A stretch of 64,000 nucleotides of DNA from Chryseobacterium formosense (GCF_900116415.1 NZ_FPAP01000003.1:248001-312000); one strand, 5' to 3'. Shown: positions 16,873 through 26,132, counted from the first letter of the stretch. Translations and numbers: made by a program. Notes: generated by a model not told the origin, from the sequence alone.

Positions 16873-16931
16873 GACCACCCCGTCAAAAATTCTATCGAAT
16901 TTTCGCCACCCCTCCAAGGGAGGGGAATTTT
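16873..16931. repeat. CCCCGTC/CCCCTCC element, copy 2
   Basis: Same layout as 14222-14278: ACCCCGTCAAAAATTC, a variable decamer, and the hairpin CCCCTCC-AAG-GGAGGGG with T-rich flanks. It lies directly downstream of the pirin gene (leftward). Confidence 0.7.
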
Positions 16932-16951
16932 TAATGAGGCAAAATTAGGGA

Positions 16952-17680
16952 TTATTTCAGGTAAGAAGGCAATTCCATCGGAACTTCCATTAAAAGGATT
17001 TCTGTATCTTCCGTTGCTTCGATGTTGAAACTTTGGGTGTCCCAAATTCCTAAACCGTCTCTTTCATTCAGAATTCTATCGCCCACTTTTGCACTTCCTT
17101 TTAATACAAAAGCGTACACCCCATTTCCTTTTTTGTTCAGTGTATAATTTTTACCATTTCCTTTGGTAAAATTAGCCAGATTAAACCATGCATCCTGATG
17201 AATCCAAACTCCGTCATCGTTTTTATTGGGTGATAAAATCTGTTGGAATCCGTTAATTTTTTCGCCTTCTTTAATGCTCTTTTGATCGTATCTTGGTTCA
17301 ACACCAACCTCTCTCGGGAAAATCCAGATCTGTAAGAATTTTACTTCTTCATCTTTATTTTTGTTGTACTCGCTGTGCTGAACTCCGGTTCCGGCACTCA
17401 TTACCTGAATCTCACCTTTTTTGATTACCGCAGCAGTTCCCATCGAATCTTTATGCTCCAGATCACCTTCTAATGGAATGGAAATAATTTCCATATCTCT
17501 ATGAGGATGCGTCCCGAAACCCATTCCCTGAGAAACAGTGTCGTCATTCAACACTCTCAAGACTCCGAAATTCTGTCTTTCTCTATTTTGATAGCCTGCA
17601 AAACTGAATGTATGGTAAGAATTCAGCCATCCATGATTGGCGTGACCTCTTGAATCTGCTTTGTGATATACTGTTTTCAT
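16952..17680 (-). CDS. Pirin-family protein
   Basis: 242 residues forming a bicupin. The N-terminal metal site is visible as HPHRDMEI (His near 58 and 60) with GVQHSE (His near 102, Glu near 104). The early segment ADSRGHANHGWLNSYHTFSF is typical of YhhW-type pirins, some of which have quercetin 2,3-dioxygenase activity. The second cupin ends with EILLMEVPMELPSYLK. Cytosolic. A -7 box lies at 17725-17732. Physiological role unclear. Confidence 0.88.
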   Translation of the reverse strand: MKTVYHKADSRGHANHGWLNSYHTFSFAGYQNRERQNFGVLRVLNDDTVSQGMGFGTHPHRDMEIISIPLEGDLEHKDSMGTAAVIKKGEIQVMSAGTGVQHSEYNKNKDEEVKFLQIWIFPREVGVEPRYDQKSIKEGEKINGFQQILSPNKNDDGVWIHQDAWFNLANFTKGNGKNYTLNKKGNGVYAFVLKGSAKVGDRILNERDGLGIWDTQSFNIEATEDTEILLMEVPMELPSYLK

Positions 17681-17724
17681 ATCCTTTATTTGTCATTTAA
17701 TTATTATTGCTATTAATTATGATA

Positions 17725-17732
17725 CAAAGGTA
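17725..17732 (-). promoter_or_regulatory. -7 box of the pirin gene
   Basis: Reads TACCTTTG on the minus strand (TAnnTTTG). The leader would be about 38 nt. No convincing -33 element is seen. Confidence 0.4.
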
Positions 17733-17838
17733 CCGCTTACAGGATTTAGAGTTGTTGATCTAAGGTAAGAAAGGATTTTTGTCAATTGTGAATGGCTAAT
17801 TTTCTTAGAAGTGAATTTTAAACCTTTTAGATTTGATG

Positions 17839-17905
17839 TAAGTTTTGGCTAAAGCCTTTATTCCTTCAAAATAAGAAAGCGGACTAAAGTCCGCTCCTAT
17901 TGATG
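17839..17905. repeat. Two-palindrome element, copy B
   Basis: TAAGTTTTGGCTAAAGCC, a variable middle, then AGCGGAC-TAAA-GTCCGCT and CCTATTGATG, matching copy A at 11018-11086. It lies downstream of the SnoaL-like gene at 17932, as copy A lies downstream of purD. Confidence 0.7.
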
Positions 17906-17931
17906 ATTTTACTAATTCTTTCAATGCTGTT

Positions 17932-18468
17932 TTATTTTTTAGAAGACTTTAATTCCTGTAACAAAACATCTTCCAAAGCTGACTTTTCAGCAACTACTTT
18001 ATCGACCACATCGTTTGGAACTGTTACCGAAAGTACATACTGTTTTACTTTCCATTGTCCATTGATTTTTTCTAAAACCCCGGAACCTCGGCAAATTTTC
18101 ATTTGTGTATCTAATAATTCATCAAACCAAGCCATTTTTCCATCTTTGCTGAAATAGACATTTCTTTTAACCGATGTAAAATTCCAGGTCTTTTTTTTAT
18201 CAAAATGGGGTTTTGCCCAGGTTTTAAATTCTTGTTTATTCCAGATTTCCGTTGCATCGGTTCCGATAAACGTAGATTCATCAGCAAAAAAACTGAAGTA
18301 TTTTTCAAATTCCGCATTCGCTGCAGCAACGTTGAAATCATCAAGCATTTTTGAAATGGCTGTTTTTTCATTTTCAAATTTTGCGTCTTTAGATTGCGCT
18401 GAAAACTTTGAAAAAGTAAATAGAAAGATTGTTAAAGCAAAGAATAATTTTATTCTATTCATAATCAT
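17932..18468 (-). CDS. Secreted SnoaL/NTF2-like (DUF4440-type) protein
   Basis: 178 residues. A signal peptide (about 1-25, ending FSKFSAQ) precedes a single NTF2-like domain: an N-terminal helix pair (AISKMLDDFNVAAANAEFE), FADESTFIGTDATEIW, and strands ending GQWKVKQYVLS. The domain is a cone-shaped pocket used as an enzyme or binding fold; no catalytic residues can be assigned. The start could also be the ATG two codons later (MNRIK). It is 24 bp from the transporter gene upstream, so the two may be co-transcribed. Confidence 0.75.
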   Translation of the reverse strand: MIMNRIKLFFALTIFLFTFSKFSAQSKDAKFENEKTAISKMLDDFNVAAANAEFEKYFSFFADESTFIGTDATEIWNKQEFKTWAKPHFDKKKTWNFTSVKRNVYFSKDGKMAWFDELLDTQMKICRGSGVLEKINGQWKVKQYVLSVTVPNDVVDKVVAEKSALEDVLLQELKSSKK

Positions 18469-18492
18469 AATTTTCTTTAAATATAATCAAAT

Positions 18493-19488
18493 TTAAAATT
18501 CGACCAATTCCATACGTTTTGCAATTCTGTTTGCCAACCAACTTACATAAAACAACTGGAAACTGTGATAAACCATTACAGGAAGCAGAAACAACACTTT
18601 TTGTTCATCCGGAATTCCTAAAACCAACAGAAACAAACTTCCGTGAACCAGTGATTTTTTTGAACCGCAAAATGTTGTTGTAATAACATCTTTTGCTTTA
18701 AAATTTAATCTTTCAGCGAAAAATTTAAGGATATAATAGACTGAAAAGAACAGGAAAACCACGCTGAAAGCCAAAATAACAAACACCAAAGAATGAACCG
18801 AAGCAAAAATATTTTCTATAAATGCACTCGAAAAACTTTCATACACAATCAATAAAATAATCAGTCGGTCAAATTCTGCGATAATATTTGAATATTTTGT
18901 TACCCATTTTTTCAGTAATGGATTTAATAAAACCCCTAAAATAATCGGCAATAAGACTTTGATTAAAAGCTGCTCGATAATTTGCGTCTGATTTCCTGAA
19001 GATGCATTCGAAACTAAGAAAAAACTCATCAGAAGCGGTGTCATAATAATTCCAATCAAGCCTGAAATTGACGCATTAAAAATCGCTGAAGTCACATTTC
19101 CTTTAGCAATCGAGACCATGACAACAGACGAAGAAACCGTTGAGGGTAAACTCGCCAGGAAAAATACAGAAAGCCAGATATTGTAATATTCTGAATCTTT
19201 GATGAATGGATAAAAAATCAAAACCAATAAAGGAAATAAGAGGAAAGTTCCAGACTGAATCAACAAATGCAATTTCCAGTTGGAAACATCTTTTACAACT
19301 TCTTTTAAATTTAATTTTAAACCATATAAAAGAAAAATTCCGGCAATTCCCCAATCGATAAATCCGGAAAGATTAAAATACTGGTTGTAAGATTGTTCGA
19401 ATGGAAAGATTTTCGCAAGTAAAACCATGGCAACAAGCAGAAAAAGAAAAATGTTCTGTTTGGTAAAAATTTTAGTCATCAGCTTCAT
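18493..19488 (-). CDS. SBF-like (bile acid:Na+ symporter type) transporter, YfeH-like
   Basis: 331 residues, almost entirely hydrophobic, with about ten membrane helices. Family-typical segments are FLLYGLKLNLKE (near 55), LPSTVSSSVVMVSIAKGN (crossover region near 115) and TTFCGSKKSLVHGS (near 275). It matches the SBF-like group of E. coli YfeH, about 330 residues and presumed sodium-coupled organic anion carriers. Substrate unknown. Start could be this ATG or MTKIF three codons later. Confidence 0.85.
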   Translation of the reverse strand: MKLMTKIFTKQNIFLFLLVAMVLLAKIFPFEQSYNQYFNLSGFIDWGIAGIFLLYGLKLNLKEVVKDVSNWKLHLLIQSGTFLLFPLLVLIFYPFIKDSEYYNIWLSVFFLASLPSTVSSSVVMVSIAKGNVTSAIFNASISGLIGIIMTPLLMSFFLVSNASSGNQTQIIEQLLIKVLLPIILGVLLNPLLKKWVTKYSNIIAEFDRLIILLIVYESFSSAFIENIFASVHSLVFVILAFSVVFLFFSVYYILKFFAERLNFKAKDVITTTFCGSKKSLVHGSLFLLVLGIPDEQKVLFLLPVMVYHSFQLFYVSWLANRIAKRMELVEF

Positions 19489-19540
19489 TAAATATCATTT
19501 AAAATAAAATTTTTGGTGTCTGACAAAAACTTAAAATGTC

Positions 19541-19691
19541 TTTTTAACCGCAAAAGAATCAAAAGTAATAATTGAAAAAATTTAGAATTTCAAAAATTTA
19601 CAAAATGTAAAGGTTTCATTTATGTTTTGTTTTGTTAGCTTTTGAATAACTTATTTCATTATAAATCTTTTGTGACTTTTGCGGTTAAAAA
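19541..19691. repeat. 151-bp inverted-repeat element
   Basis: Perfect 16-bp terminal inverted repeats: TTTTTAACCGCAAAAG at 19541-19556 and its reverse complement at 19676-19691. The interior continues as an imperfect, AT-rich palindrome with no plausible gene. It lies between the GH97 gene and the transporter gene. Confidence 0.75.
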
Positions 19692-19707
19692 ATATCATGC
19701 ACTAGAA

Positions 19708-19739
19708 AGAAAAATCCTTAAAGTTTTTGGCTTTAAGGA
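19708..19739 (-). terminator. Rho-independent terminator of the GH97 gene
   Basis: On the minus strand TCCTTAAAG / CTTTAAGGA (9 bp, 7-nt loop) is followed by TTTTTC. It lies about 20 bp after the GH97 stop. Confidence 0.75.
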
Positions 19740-19758
19740 CTATAAAATTATGAATTAT

Positions 19759-21912
19759 TTATTTTATTGGTTTTATAGAAACGGCAAAACCTCCACTTCG
19801 AGCCAATTTGAAATTGATTTTGGATTTGTTTGTAATCTGTTTTTTGTAGATGTTATAACTCTGAGGATTGTCGATATAATCTGCATCTTTTCCGTCTTCA
19901 TAGATTATTGCTACATACTTTTTTCCTTTGTCTAAAAATGAAAAATCTACGGTATAATCTCGTTTATTCTCATCGGTAATCCCGCCGACAAACCAATTTT
20001 CGGTTCCTTTCGCTTTTCTTGCCGTGATTACATAATCTCCCGGTTCTGCCGAAAGAATTTTTGTATCATCCCAGTCTGCCGCCACATCTTTGATGAACTG
20101 AAACGCATCCATGTGTTTTTTATAGTTTTCAGGTAGATCTGCAGCCATCTGCAAAGGCATATACATCGTCACGTACAACGCTAACTGTTTTGCCAAAGTT
20201 GTTTTCACAAAACGTTGATCTCCCGGAAAATAATAATCTAATTTCGTTTGGAAAATTCCCGGTGTGTAATCCATCGAACCACCTATCCATCGTGTGAACG
20301 GAAGAATTGTCTGATGGTCGGGATTGTTTCCTGCAAAAGCTTCATATTCAGTTCCACGGGCGGCTTCTGCTGAAATATAATTCGGATAGGTACGGCTTTC
20401 TCCTCCCGGACGAACCGATTCATGAGAATTGACCATGATTTTATACTGATTTGCTTTTTCTATAATTCTGTAATAATGATTGATCGTCCACTGCGAATAA
20501 TGATGCTCTCCTCTCGGAATAATATCGCCCACATAGCCTGTTTTCACAGAGGTATAACCATATTTATTCATCAACTGAAAAGCTTGGTCTGCCCATCTTT
20601 CGTAATTGGTTGCCGAACCGGAAGTTTCATGATGCATGATTAATTTTAAACCTTTAGATTGAGCATATTCATTCAACATTTTAATATCAAAATCAGGATA
20701 AGGCGTCAGAAAATCAAAAACAAATTCTTTCGAATGACCAAACCAGTCTTCCCAACCAACATTCCAACCTTCAATCAACAATCCCTGAAAACCATTTTCA
20801 GCGGCAAAATCAATATATTCTTTAACTTTTGTATTATTGGCTCCATGTTTTCCGTTGGGTGTTAATTTAGAAAAATCAGTTGTTCCAAGATGCACATTAT
20901 CTGCTGTAGAATAAGCCCACTGCGATTTCCCGATAATCATTTCCCACCAAACTCCCATGTATTTTGTAGGTTTGATGTAAGAAGTGTCGGTGTATTTTGT
21001 AGGTTCATTCAGATTGAAAAGCATTTTTGAATCCATCAACTCTTCTGCTTTTGGTGAAACGATAATGGTTCTCCAAGGCGTCACAGAAGGCGTCTGAATG
21101 TACCCTTTTGCGCCTTGCCGGTCCGCCGTAAGATGGGTTTTAAATTTAAAATTCTGAGCATCAACTTCAAGATGGGAAGCTGCATAATTGAGAACCGCCG
21201 CTTCTGCAATATTGATGTACAAAGGTTCTTTTCCGTTCTTTTTTAACATTAACGGAGACTGAACCGCATTTTTAATTAATTTCTGAGAAGCATTAGAATC
21301 AAAAGCCTTATCCCATTTTTGTGGAATTTCAGAGATGTTGGTTTCCTGATATTTGTATTCCTGAGAATCGTAATCGGCAACCATCCACCAGGCTTTCATA
21401 TCCGTCGGAAAATCAAATTCCGTATCTTCTTCTCTGATGACAAAATAATTCAGGTTTTTCTGCTGCGGAAATTCATATCTGAAACCAAGACCATCATTAA
21501 ACAATCGAAATTTAACCACAATACTTCGGTCGGTTAAATTTTGATTCAGCGTAACCGCCAATTCATTATAATGGTTGATATAATTTTTCTTTTCGCCTAA
21601 AACCGGTTGCCAAGTTTCATTTTTTGAGTCTCTTTTCTCAGAGGTTTTAACGAAATCATTATTTAAATCAAATTTCGCATCTTCAGTTTTAGCAATTTCT
21701 GAAGCAAATGTTACCGAAGTATCTTTAAAAAGCCTTAATCCTAATTTGGAATCTTCAACAACCGTAGATCCGTTATATTTTAAATTGTAAAAAGGAACTC
21801 CATTTTTCAGCTGGAAATTCATTTCAAATTTTCCGTCAGGAGATTTCAACGACTGCGCATTTGCACCTGCAAACATCATCGTAAGTAAAACTGCGCCAAT
21901 TGTAATTTTCAT
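19759..21912 (-). CDS. GH97-family alpha-glucosidase (SusB-like), secreted
   Basis: 717 residues from the ATG at 21912, which starts a clean signal peptide ending FAGANAQ; the longer frame adds 18 unrelated residues. The N-terminal beta-sandwich opens SLKSPDGKFEMNFQLKNG. The TIM-barrel part contains GLLIEGWNVGWEDW, IMHHETSGSATNYERW and YTSVKTGYVGD, and a C-terminal sandwich follows, the GH97 order. GH97 enzymes are Ca2+-dependent and cleave alpha-glucosidic or, in a retaining subgroup, alpha-galactosidic bonds; B. thetaiotaomicron SusB is the model. No susC/susD pair is adjacent, so this is an orphan copy. Confidence 0.92.
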   Translation of the reverse strand: MKITIGAVLLTMMFAGANAQSLKSPDGKFEMNFQLKNGVPFYNLKYNGSTVVEDSKLGLRLFKDTSVTFASEIAKTEDAKFDLNNDFVKTSEKRDSKNETWQPVLGEKKNYINHYNELAVTLNQNLTDRSIVVKFRLFNDGLGFRYEFPQQKNLNYFVIREEDTEFDFPTDMKAWWMVADYDSQEYKYQETNISEIPQKWDKAFDSNASQKLIKNAVQSPLMLKKNGKEPLYINIAEAAVLNYAASHLEVDAQNFKFKTHLTADRQGAKGYIQTPSVTPWRTIIVSPKAEELMDSKMLFNLNEPTKYTDTSYIKPTKYMGVWWEMIIGKSQWAYSTADNVHLGTTDFSKLTPNGKHGANNTKVKEYIDFAAENGFQGLLIEGWNVGWEDWFGHSKEFVFDFLTPYPDFDIKMLNEYAQSKGLKLIMHHETSGSATNYERWADQAFQLMNKYGYTSVKTGYVGDIIPRGEHHYSQWTINHYYRIIEKANQYKIMVNSHESVRPGGESRTYPNYISAEAARGTEYEAFAGNNPDHQTILPFTRWIGGSMDYTPGIFQTKLDYYFPGDQRFVKTTLAKQLALYVTMYMPLQMAADLPENYKKHMDAFQFIKDVAADWDDTKILSAEPGDYVITARKAKGTENWFVGGITDENKRDYTVDFSFLDKGKKYVAIIYEDGKDADYIDNPQSYNIYKKQITNKSKINFKLARSGGFAVSIKPIK

Positions 21913-22016
21913 CTTATTGAATTTTATAAAGTTTAAAAGTAAAAAAATACCGTCAAGAAATAGCAATATTTACAAAAGATTCTTTTCACAGGTTTAAGTT
22001 ACAAACAACACAATTA

Positions 22017-22183
22017 TTTAAACGCAGTGAGCGCAAAGATCTTTTCAAATCAAATTGCATATTTCCGTCCGAAAAGGCGTTTCACTCAGCGAAAAACGCA
22101 ATTGGCTTTTGCTGAAAGGTGCCTTAGCGAACGGAAGATAAACTACTTCATTTAAACAAAACTTTGCGAATGTTACGTTTAAG
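22017..22183. repeat. 167-bp palindromic MITE-like element
   Basis: The outer arms TAAACGC...CGCAAAG (left) and CTTTGCG...ACGTTTA (right) are inverted. Nested inside are TTTCCGTCCGAAAAGGCGTTTCACTCAGC-like and TGCTGAAAGG...GCGAACGGAAG arms, again inverted with mismatches. It has no ORF. Pieces of the same element appear near 7478-7558 and 14131-14210. Confidence 0.65.
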
Positions 22184-22267
22184 ACAATACCTAAATATTA
22201 TAACGTAATCTATTAAACATATTTAGATATAATAGCCTTAAATCGAAGAATTTTGGCAGATTATCTT

Positions 22268-22275
22268 TATCTTTG
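22268..22275 (+). promoter_or_regulatory. -7 box of metG
   Basis: Exact TATCTTTG. A TTTTGG lies 12 nt upstream, too close for a standard -33. The expected leader is about 18 nt. Confidence 0.5.
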
Positions 22276-22297
22276 CAGACTTAAAACTATACTATAA

Positions 22298-24331
22298 ATG
22301 TCAAACAGAAAGATGATTACGGCGGCTTTGCCATATGCAAACGGACCGGTTCATATTGGGCATTTGGCGGGAGTTTACATTCCTGCAGATGTTTATGCAA
22401 GATTTCAGAGAAGATCGGGAAAAGATGTTGCTTTTATCTGTGGATCAGATGAGCACGGAATTCCTATCACCATAAGAGCTAAAAAAGAAGGAGTTACCCC
22501 ACAGGATATAGTCGATAAATATCATGAAATCATCAAAAAATCTTTTGCAGATTTAGGGATTTCATTTGATGAATATTCGAGAACAACATCGGCTAACCAT
22601 CGCGAAACAAGTCAGGATTTCTTTAAAGTGCTTTACGAAAAAGGAAAGTTTACAGAAGAAATGTCTGAGCAGTATTTTGACGAACAGGCAAATGAATTCT
22701 TAGCTGACCGATATATCGTAGGAACTTGCCCGAACTGTGGTAACGAAAACGCTTACGGAGATCAGTGCGAGAGATGTGGTTCTACCCTTTCTCCGTCTGA
22801 ACTGATCAATCCAAAATCAATGTTGAGCGGAAATGTTCCTATTTTAAAAGAGACTAAAAACTGGTATTTACCATTAAACGAATATGAAGATTTCTTAAAC
22901 GAATGGATTATTGAAGGTCACAAAGACGACTGGAAACCCAATGTTTACGGACAGGTAAAATCTTGGTTGACTGACGGTTTAAAGCCTCGTGCAATGACCA
23001 GAGATTTGAATTGGGGAGTTCCTGTTCCACTTCCTAATGCAGAAGGAAAAGTTTTGTATGTTTGGTTTGATGCACCTATTGGATATATTTCTTTCACAAA
23101 AGAATGGGCTGAGAAAAACGGAAAAGACTGGAAAGATTACTGGCAAAGTGAAGAATCTGATTTGGTTCATTTTATCGGAAAAGATAATATTGTATTCCAT
23201 TGTATTATTTTCCCGGCGATGATGAAGGCTCACGGAGATTTCAAAATGCCGAAAAACGTTCCCGCTTTTGAATTTTTAAATCTTGAAAACGATAAAATTT
23301 CAACTTCAAGAAACTGGGCAGTCTGGGCACACGAATATGTGGAAGAATTCCCGGGACAGCAGGATGTTTTGCGTTACGCATTGCTTTCTTCAGCTCCAGA
23401 AACCAAGGATAACAATTTTACATGGAAGGATTTCCAGACTAAAAACAATTCTGAGTTAGTGGGAATTTTTGGGAACTTTATCAACAGAGTTGCGGTTTTA
23501 ATTCATAAATATTATGATGGAATTGTTCCTCAAGGCGACGTTAATGCTCCGGAACTACAGGAAATCAATAAATCAGCAAAAGAAATTTCAGGATTCTTGG
23601 AAAATTATGAATTCAGAAATTCTTTGACCGCCTTGATGAATTTAGCACGTTTCGGAAACCAATATCTTCAGGCTGAAGAACCTTGGAAAACCATTAAAGA
23701 TAATCCTGAAAAGGCGGCACAGTCATTATTTGTTGGAGCTCAGATTGCAGTTGGTTTAGCGCAGTTATGCGAACCATTTATGCCTTTCAGTTCTGAGAAA
23801 TTATTGAACATGTTCAACGTTGAAAAATCGAACTGGAGCGATGTTGAAACGAAGTCTGTCTTAATTGAAACAGGTCATAAAATTAATGAATCATCTCTTC
23901 TTTTCTCAAAAATTGAAGATGATGTAATCGAAGCTCAAATCCAAAAACTGGAAAATACAAAACAAAGCAATAAAAAAACAAACCCTAACGCCAACCCAAT
24001 GAAAGACGAAATACAGTTTGATGATTTCACAAAAATCGACTTGAGAACAGCAACCATTCTTGAAGCTGAAAAAGTAGAAAAAGCAGATAAATTATTAAAA
24101 CTGACTGTTGATACCGGTGTTGATGTAAGAACTGTGGTTTCAGGAATTGCAGAAAGTTTCACTCCGGAAGAAGTAATTGGAAAGCAGGTGATGATTTTAT
24201 TAAATCTTGCTCCAAGAAAAATCAGAGGAATTGAATCTCAGGGAATGTTGTTATTGACAACAAAAGCTGACGGAAAATTATCTTTTGTGACGCCGGATGA
24301 AACGGTGGAAAATGGTATTGAGATAGGATAA
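22298..24331 (+). CDS. metG: Methionyl-tRNA synthetase
   Basis: 677 residues. The class I signature HIGH is at 19-22 (PYANGPVHIGHL), and a zinc knuckle CPNCGNENAYGDQCERCG lies near 144-161. The second signature is the variant KISTS (near 335, followed by RNWAVW). An anticodon-binding helical domain follows, and after a Lys/Asn-rich linker (near 560) a C-terminal tRNA-binding (Trbp111-like) domain of about 105 residues starts FTKIDLRTATILEAEKVEKA. It charges tRNA-Met in the cytoplasm. Monocistronic, with a bidirectional terminator after it. Confidence 0.96.
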   Translation: MSNRKMITAALPYANGPVHIGHLAGVYIPADVYARFQRRSGKDVAFICGSDEHGIPITIRAKKEGVTPQDIVDKYHEIIKKSFADLGISFDEYSRTTSANHRETSQDFFKVLYEKGKFTEEMSEQYFDEQANEFLADRYIVGTCPNCGNENAYGDQCERCGSTLSPSELINPKSMLSGNVPILKETKNWYLPLNEYEDFLNEWIIEGHKDDWKPNVYGQVKSWLTDGLKPRAMTRDLNWGVPVPLPNAEGKVLYVWFDAPIGYISFTKEWAEKNGKDWKDYWQSEESDLVHFIGKDNIVFHCIIFPAMMKAHGDFKMPKNVPAFEFLNLENDKISTSRNWAVWAHEYVEEFPGQQDVLRYALLSSAPETKDNNFTWKDFQTKNNSELVGIFGNFINRVAVLIHKYYDGIVPQGDVNAPELQEINKSAKEISGFLENYEFRNSLTALMNLARFGNQYLQAEEPWKTIKDNPEKAAQSLFVGAQIAVGLAQLCEPFMPFSSEKLLNMFNVEKSNWSDVETKSVLIETGHKINESSLLFSKIEDDVIEAQIQKLENTKQSNKKTNPNANPMKDEIQFDDFTKIDLRTATILEAEKVEKADKLLKLTVDTGVDVRTVVSGIAESFTPEEVIGKQVMILLNLAPRKIRGIESQGMLLLTTKADGKLSFVTPDETVENGIEIG

Positions 24332-24350
24332 TTTAATATTTAGATAAACG

Positions 24351-24378
24351 AAACGACGCAAATTTTTTGCGTCGTTTT
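24351..24378. terminator. Bidirectional terminator between metG and the GHL10 gene
   Basis: AAACGACGCAAA / TTTGCGTCGTTT is a 12-bp stem rich in terminal A/T, placed between two convergent genes. Confidence 0.85.
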
Positions 24379-24398
24379 CTATTTATTTTTACTCAAAA

Positions 24399-26003
24399 TC
24401 ACTTTACTTTTTTCGCCATATAATCGCTCTCATTTCCTAAACGGTCTATTGCTTTGATCGCAACTGCATTTAACGTTTTACCATCTTTAAACTTAAGAAT
24501 TTCTTTTGAAAGTGTTTCTAAAGTCAAAATTTCAGTTTCCCAAATTCCGTTGTATTGTGTGAAGAGAACCCATTGAAAGACGTTTGCTATTTTCTTCGAA
24601 CTCCAACTTGTCTGTATAAAATTCCCGTTGTCATTTATAAATAAACTTGGTTTTTCTAAAGGAATCGTTTTAATCCATGGACTTTTCGGGGTTAAAGCCT
24701 TTTCTTTATACGGTCCGTTTTTCAAAGTCGGAAGCATGTTTGAATTTTTCGTCAAGCCTGCAATGCTCCAATGAATTTCTCCAGCATCATTATTTAAGAT
24801 TTGTCTGGAAAGCTCAACCTGATTTTTAATTTCGGTTGGTCGGTCAGCAGTTTTTATCTCAACCGTATTTAATCCGGGCCAAAGATGACGGTTCATTGTG
24901 TTTTCAGATTTCCACCAGTTTAATAAAGACGCAAAACCCTGTCCTTTTGAATCAATCGGCCAGTACAATTGCGGTGAAAAATAATCAACCCACCCCTTAT
25001 TTAACCATAATTTAGCATCAGCAAACAATTCGTCATATTGTGAAGAACCGACAATTCCTTCAGGATAACCGGGTTTCCAGATTCCGAACGGACTGATCCC
25101 GAATTTCACATGATTTTTCTCTGCATGGATTTCCTTGTAAATTCTTTCAACAAATTTATTCACATTATCTCTTCTCCAATCTCCTCTCGATAATGTTCCG
25201 CCTGAACTTTGGTAAGCTGCCCAAGTTTTGTGATCTGGGAAATCTGCACCTCTGTTGTAGGTTGCATAAGGATAAAAATAATCATCAAAATGTACTGCGT
25301 CGATATCATACCTTTTCACAATATCTTTTACAACATTCGAAACGTGCCCCTGAGTTTTCGGATCTGCAGGATCAAACCAATACATCCCGTTTTTTAATCT
25401 GATCGTAATATCAGAAAGCTTACTCGCCATCGATTGACTGGTTACTGCCCCACCGTTAGAATGATGCGCTCTGTAAGGATTTAACCAAACATGAAGTTCC
25501 AAACCTCTTTTATGAGATTCTTCAATCCAGAATTGTAAAGGGTCGTAATTCGGGTATGGCGGTTCACCTGTTTTTCCTGTTAAAAAATACGACCATGGTT
25601 CTAATTCACTGGTGTACAATGCATCTGCAGAAGGTCGAACCTGAAAAATTACCGCATTAAAATTATTTTCCTGAAGCATATTCAACATATTGATCGCTTC
25701 CGCTTTTTGTTGCTCTACAGAAAGATTATTTCTTGATGGCCAGTTGATATTGGCAACACTCGCAATCCAGACTCCGCGAAATTCGCGGTTAATCGCCGGA
25801 AGATTTACTTTAAAATCTTCTTCAACAGGTATTGCTGCAATTGGCGGAACAGATTTCGGATCTGGTTTTTTAACCGTACTTTTTGAATTGTTTGTCGTTT
25901 TTCCAGACTTGTTTTTTGGAGCATTTTCTCTTACAGCACATGATGTAGTGAAAGAAGCGAACAAACCTAGTATACAGATTAATTTTATTTTAGTGATTTT
26001 CAT
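24399..26003 (-). CDS. GHL10-type glycoside hydrolase lipoprotein (YngK/DUF187 family)
   Basis: 534 residues. The lipobox FTTSC puts the acylated Cys near 22, followed by a Lys/Pro/Ser-rich linker to about 65. The TIM-barrel domain begins EFRGVWIASVANINWPS and contains VIFQVRPSADALY, LELHVWLNPYRAH, IDAVHFDDYFYPY and FGISPFGIWKPG, the standard GHL10 sequence. The last 90 residues form an Ig/FN3-like domain. Family members act on peptidoglycan or other glycans at the cell envelope; the exact bond is not settled by sequence. Confidence 0.9.
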   Translation of the reverse strand: MKITKIKLICILGLFASFTTSCAVRENAPKNKSGKTTNNSKSTVKKPDPKSVPPIAAIPVEEDFKVNLPAINREFRGVWIASVANINWPSRNNLSVEQQKAEAINMLNMLQENNFNAVIFQVRPSADALYTSELEPWSYFLTGKTGEPPYPNYDPLQFWIEESHKRGLELHVWLNPYRAHHSNGGAVTSQSMASKLSDITIRLKNGMYWFDPADPKTQGHVSNVVKDIVKRYDIDAVHFDDYFYPYATYNRGADFPDHKTWAAYQSSGGTLSRGDWRRDNVNKFVERIYKEIHAEKNHVKFGISPFGIWKPGYPEGIVGSSQYDELFADAKLWLNKGWVDYFSPQLYWPIDSKGQGFASLLNWWKSENTMNRHLWPGLNTVEIKTADRPTEIKNQVELSRQILNNDAGEIHWSIAGLTKNSNMLPTLKNGPYKEKALTPKSPWIKTIPLEKPSLFINDNGNFIQTSWSSKKIANVFQWVLFTQYNGIWETEILTLETLSKEILKFKDGKTLNAVAIKAIDRLGNESDYMAKKVK

Positions 26004-26132
26004 ATTTTATTCTAAGAAAGAATTTCAAAGTTGCTAAAAGACAAAACTAATGATATAAAGGTAATTTCGGAAATCTCATACTGTAAAATTTAGTTAAAAC
26101 AATAATATACACGAGTTTAAAATTGTGGCTAA

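Noticed and set aside
19642-19935. Plus-strand ORF of 97 codons
   Set aside because: It runs through an inverted-repeat element, a terminator and the antisense of the GH97 gene; no sensible protein features.
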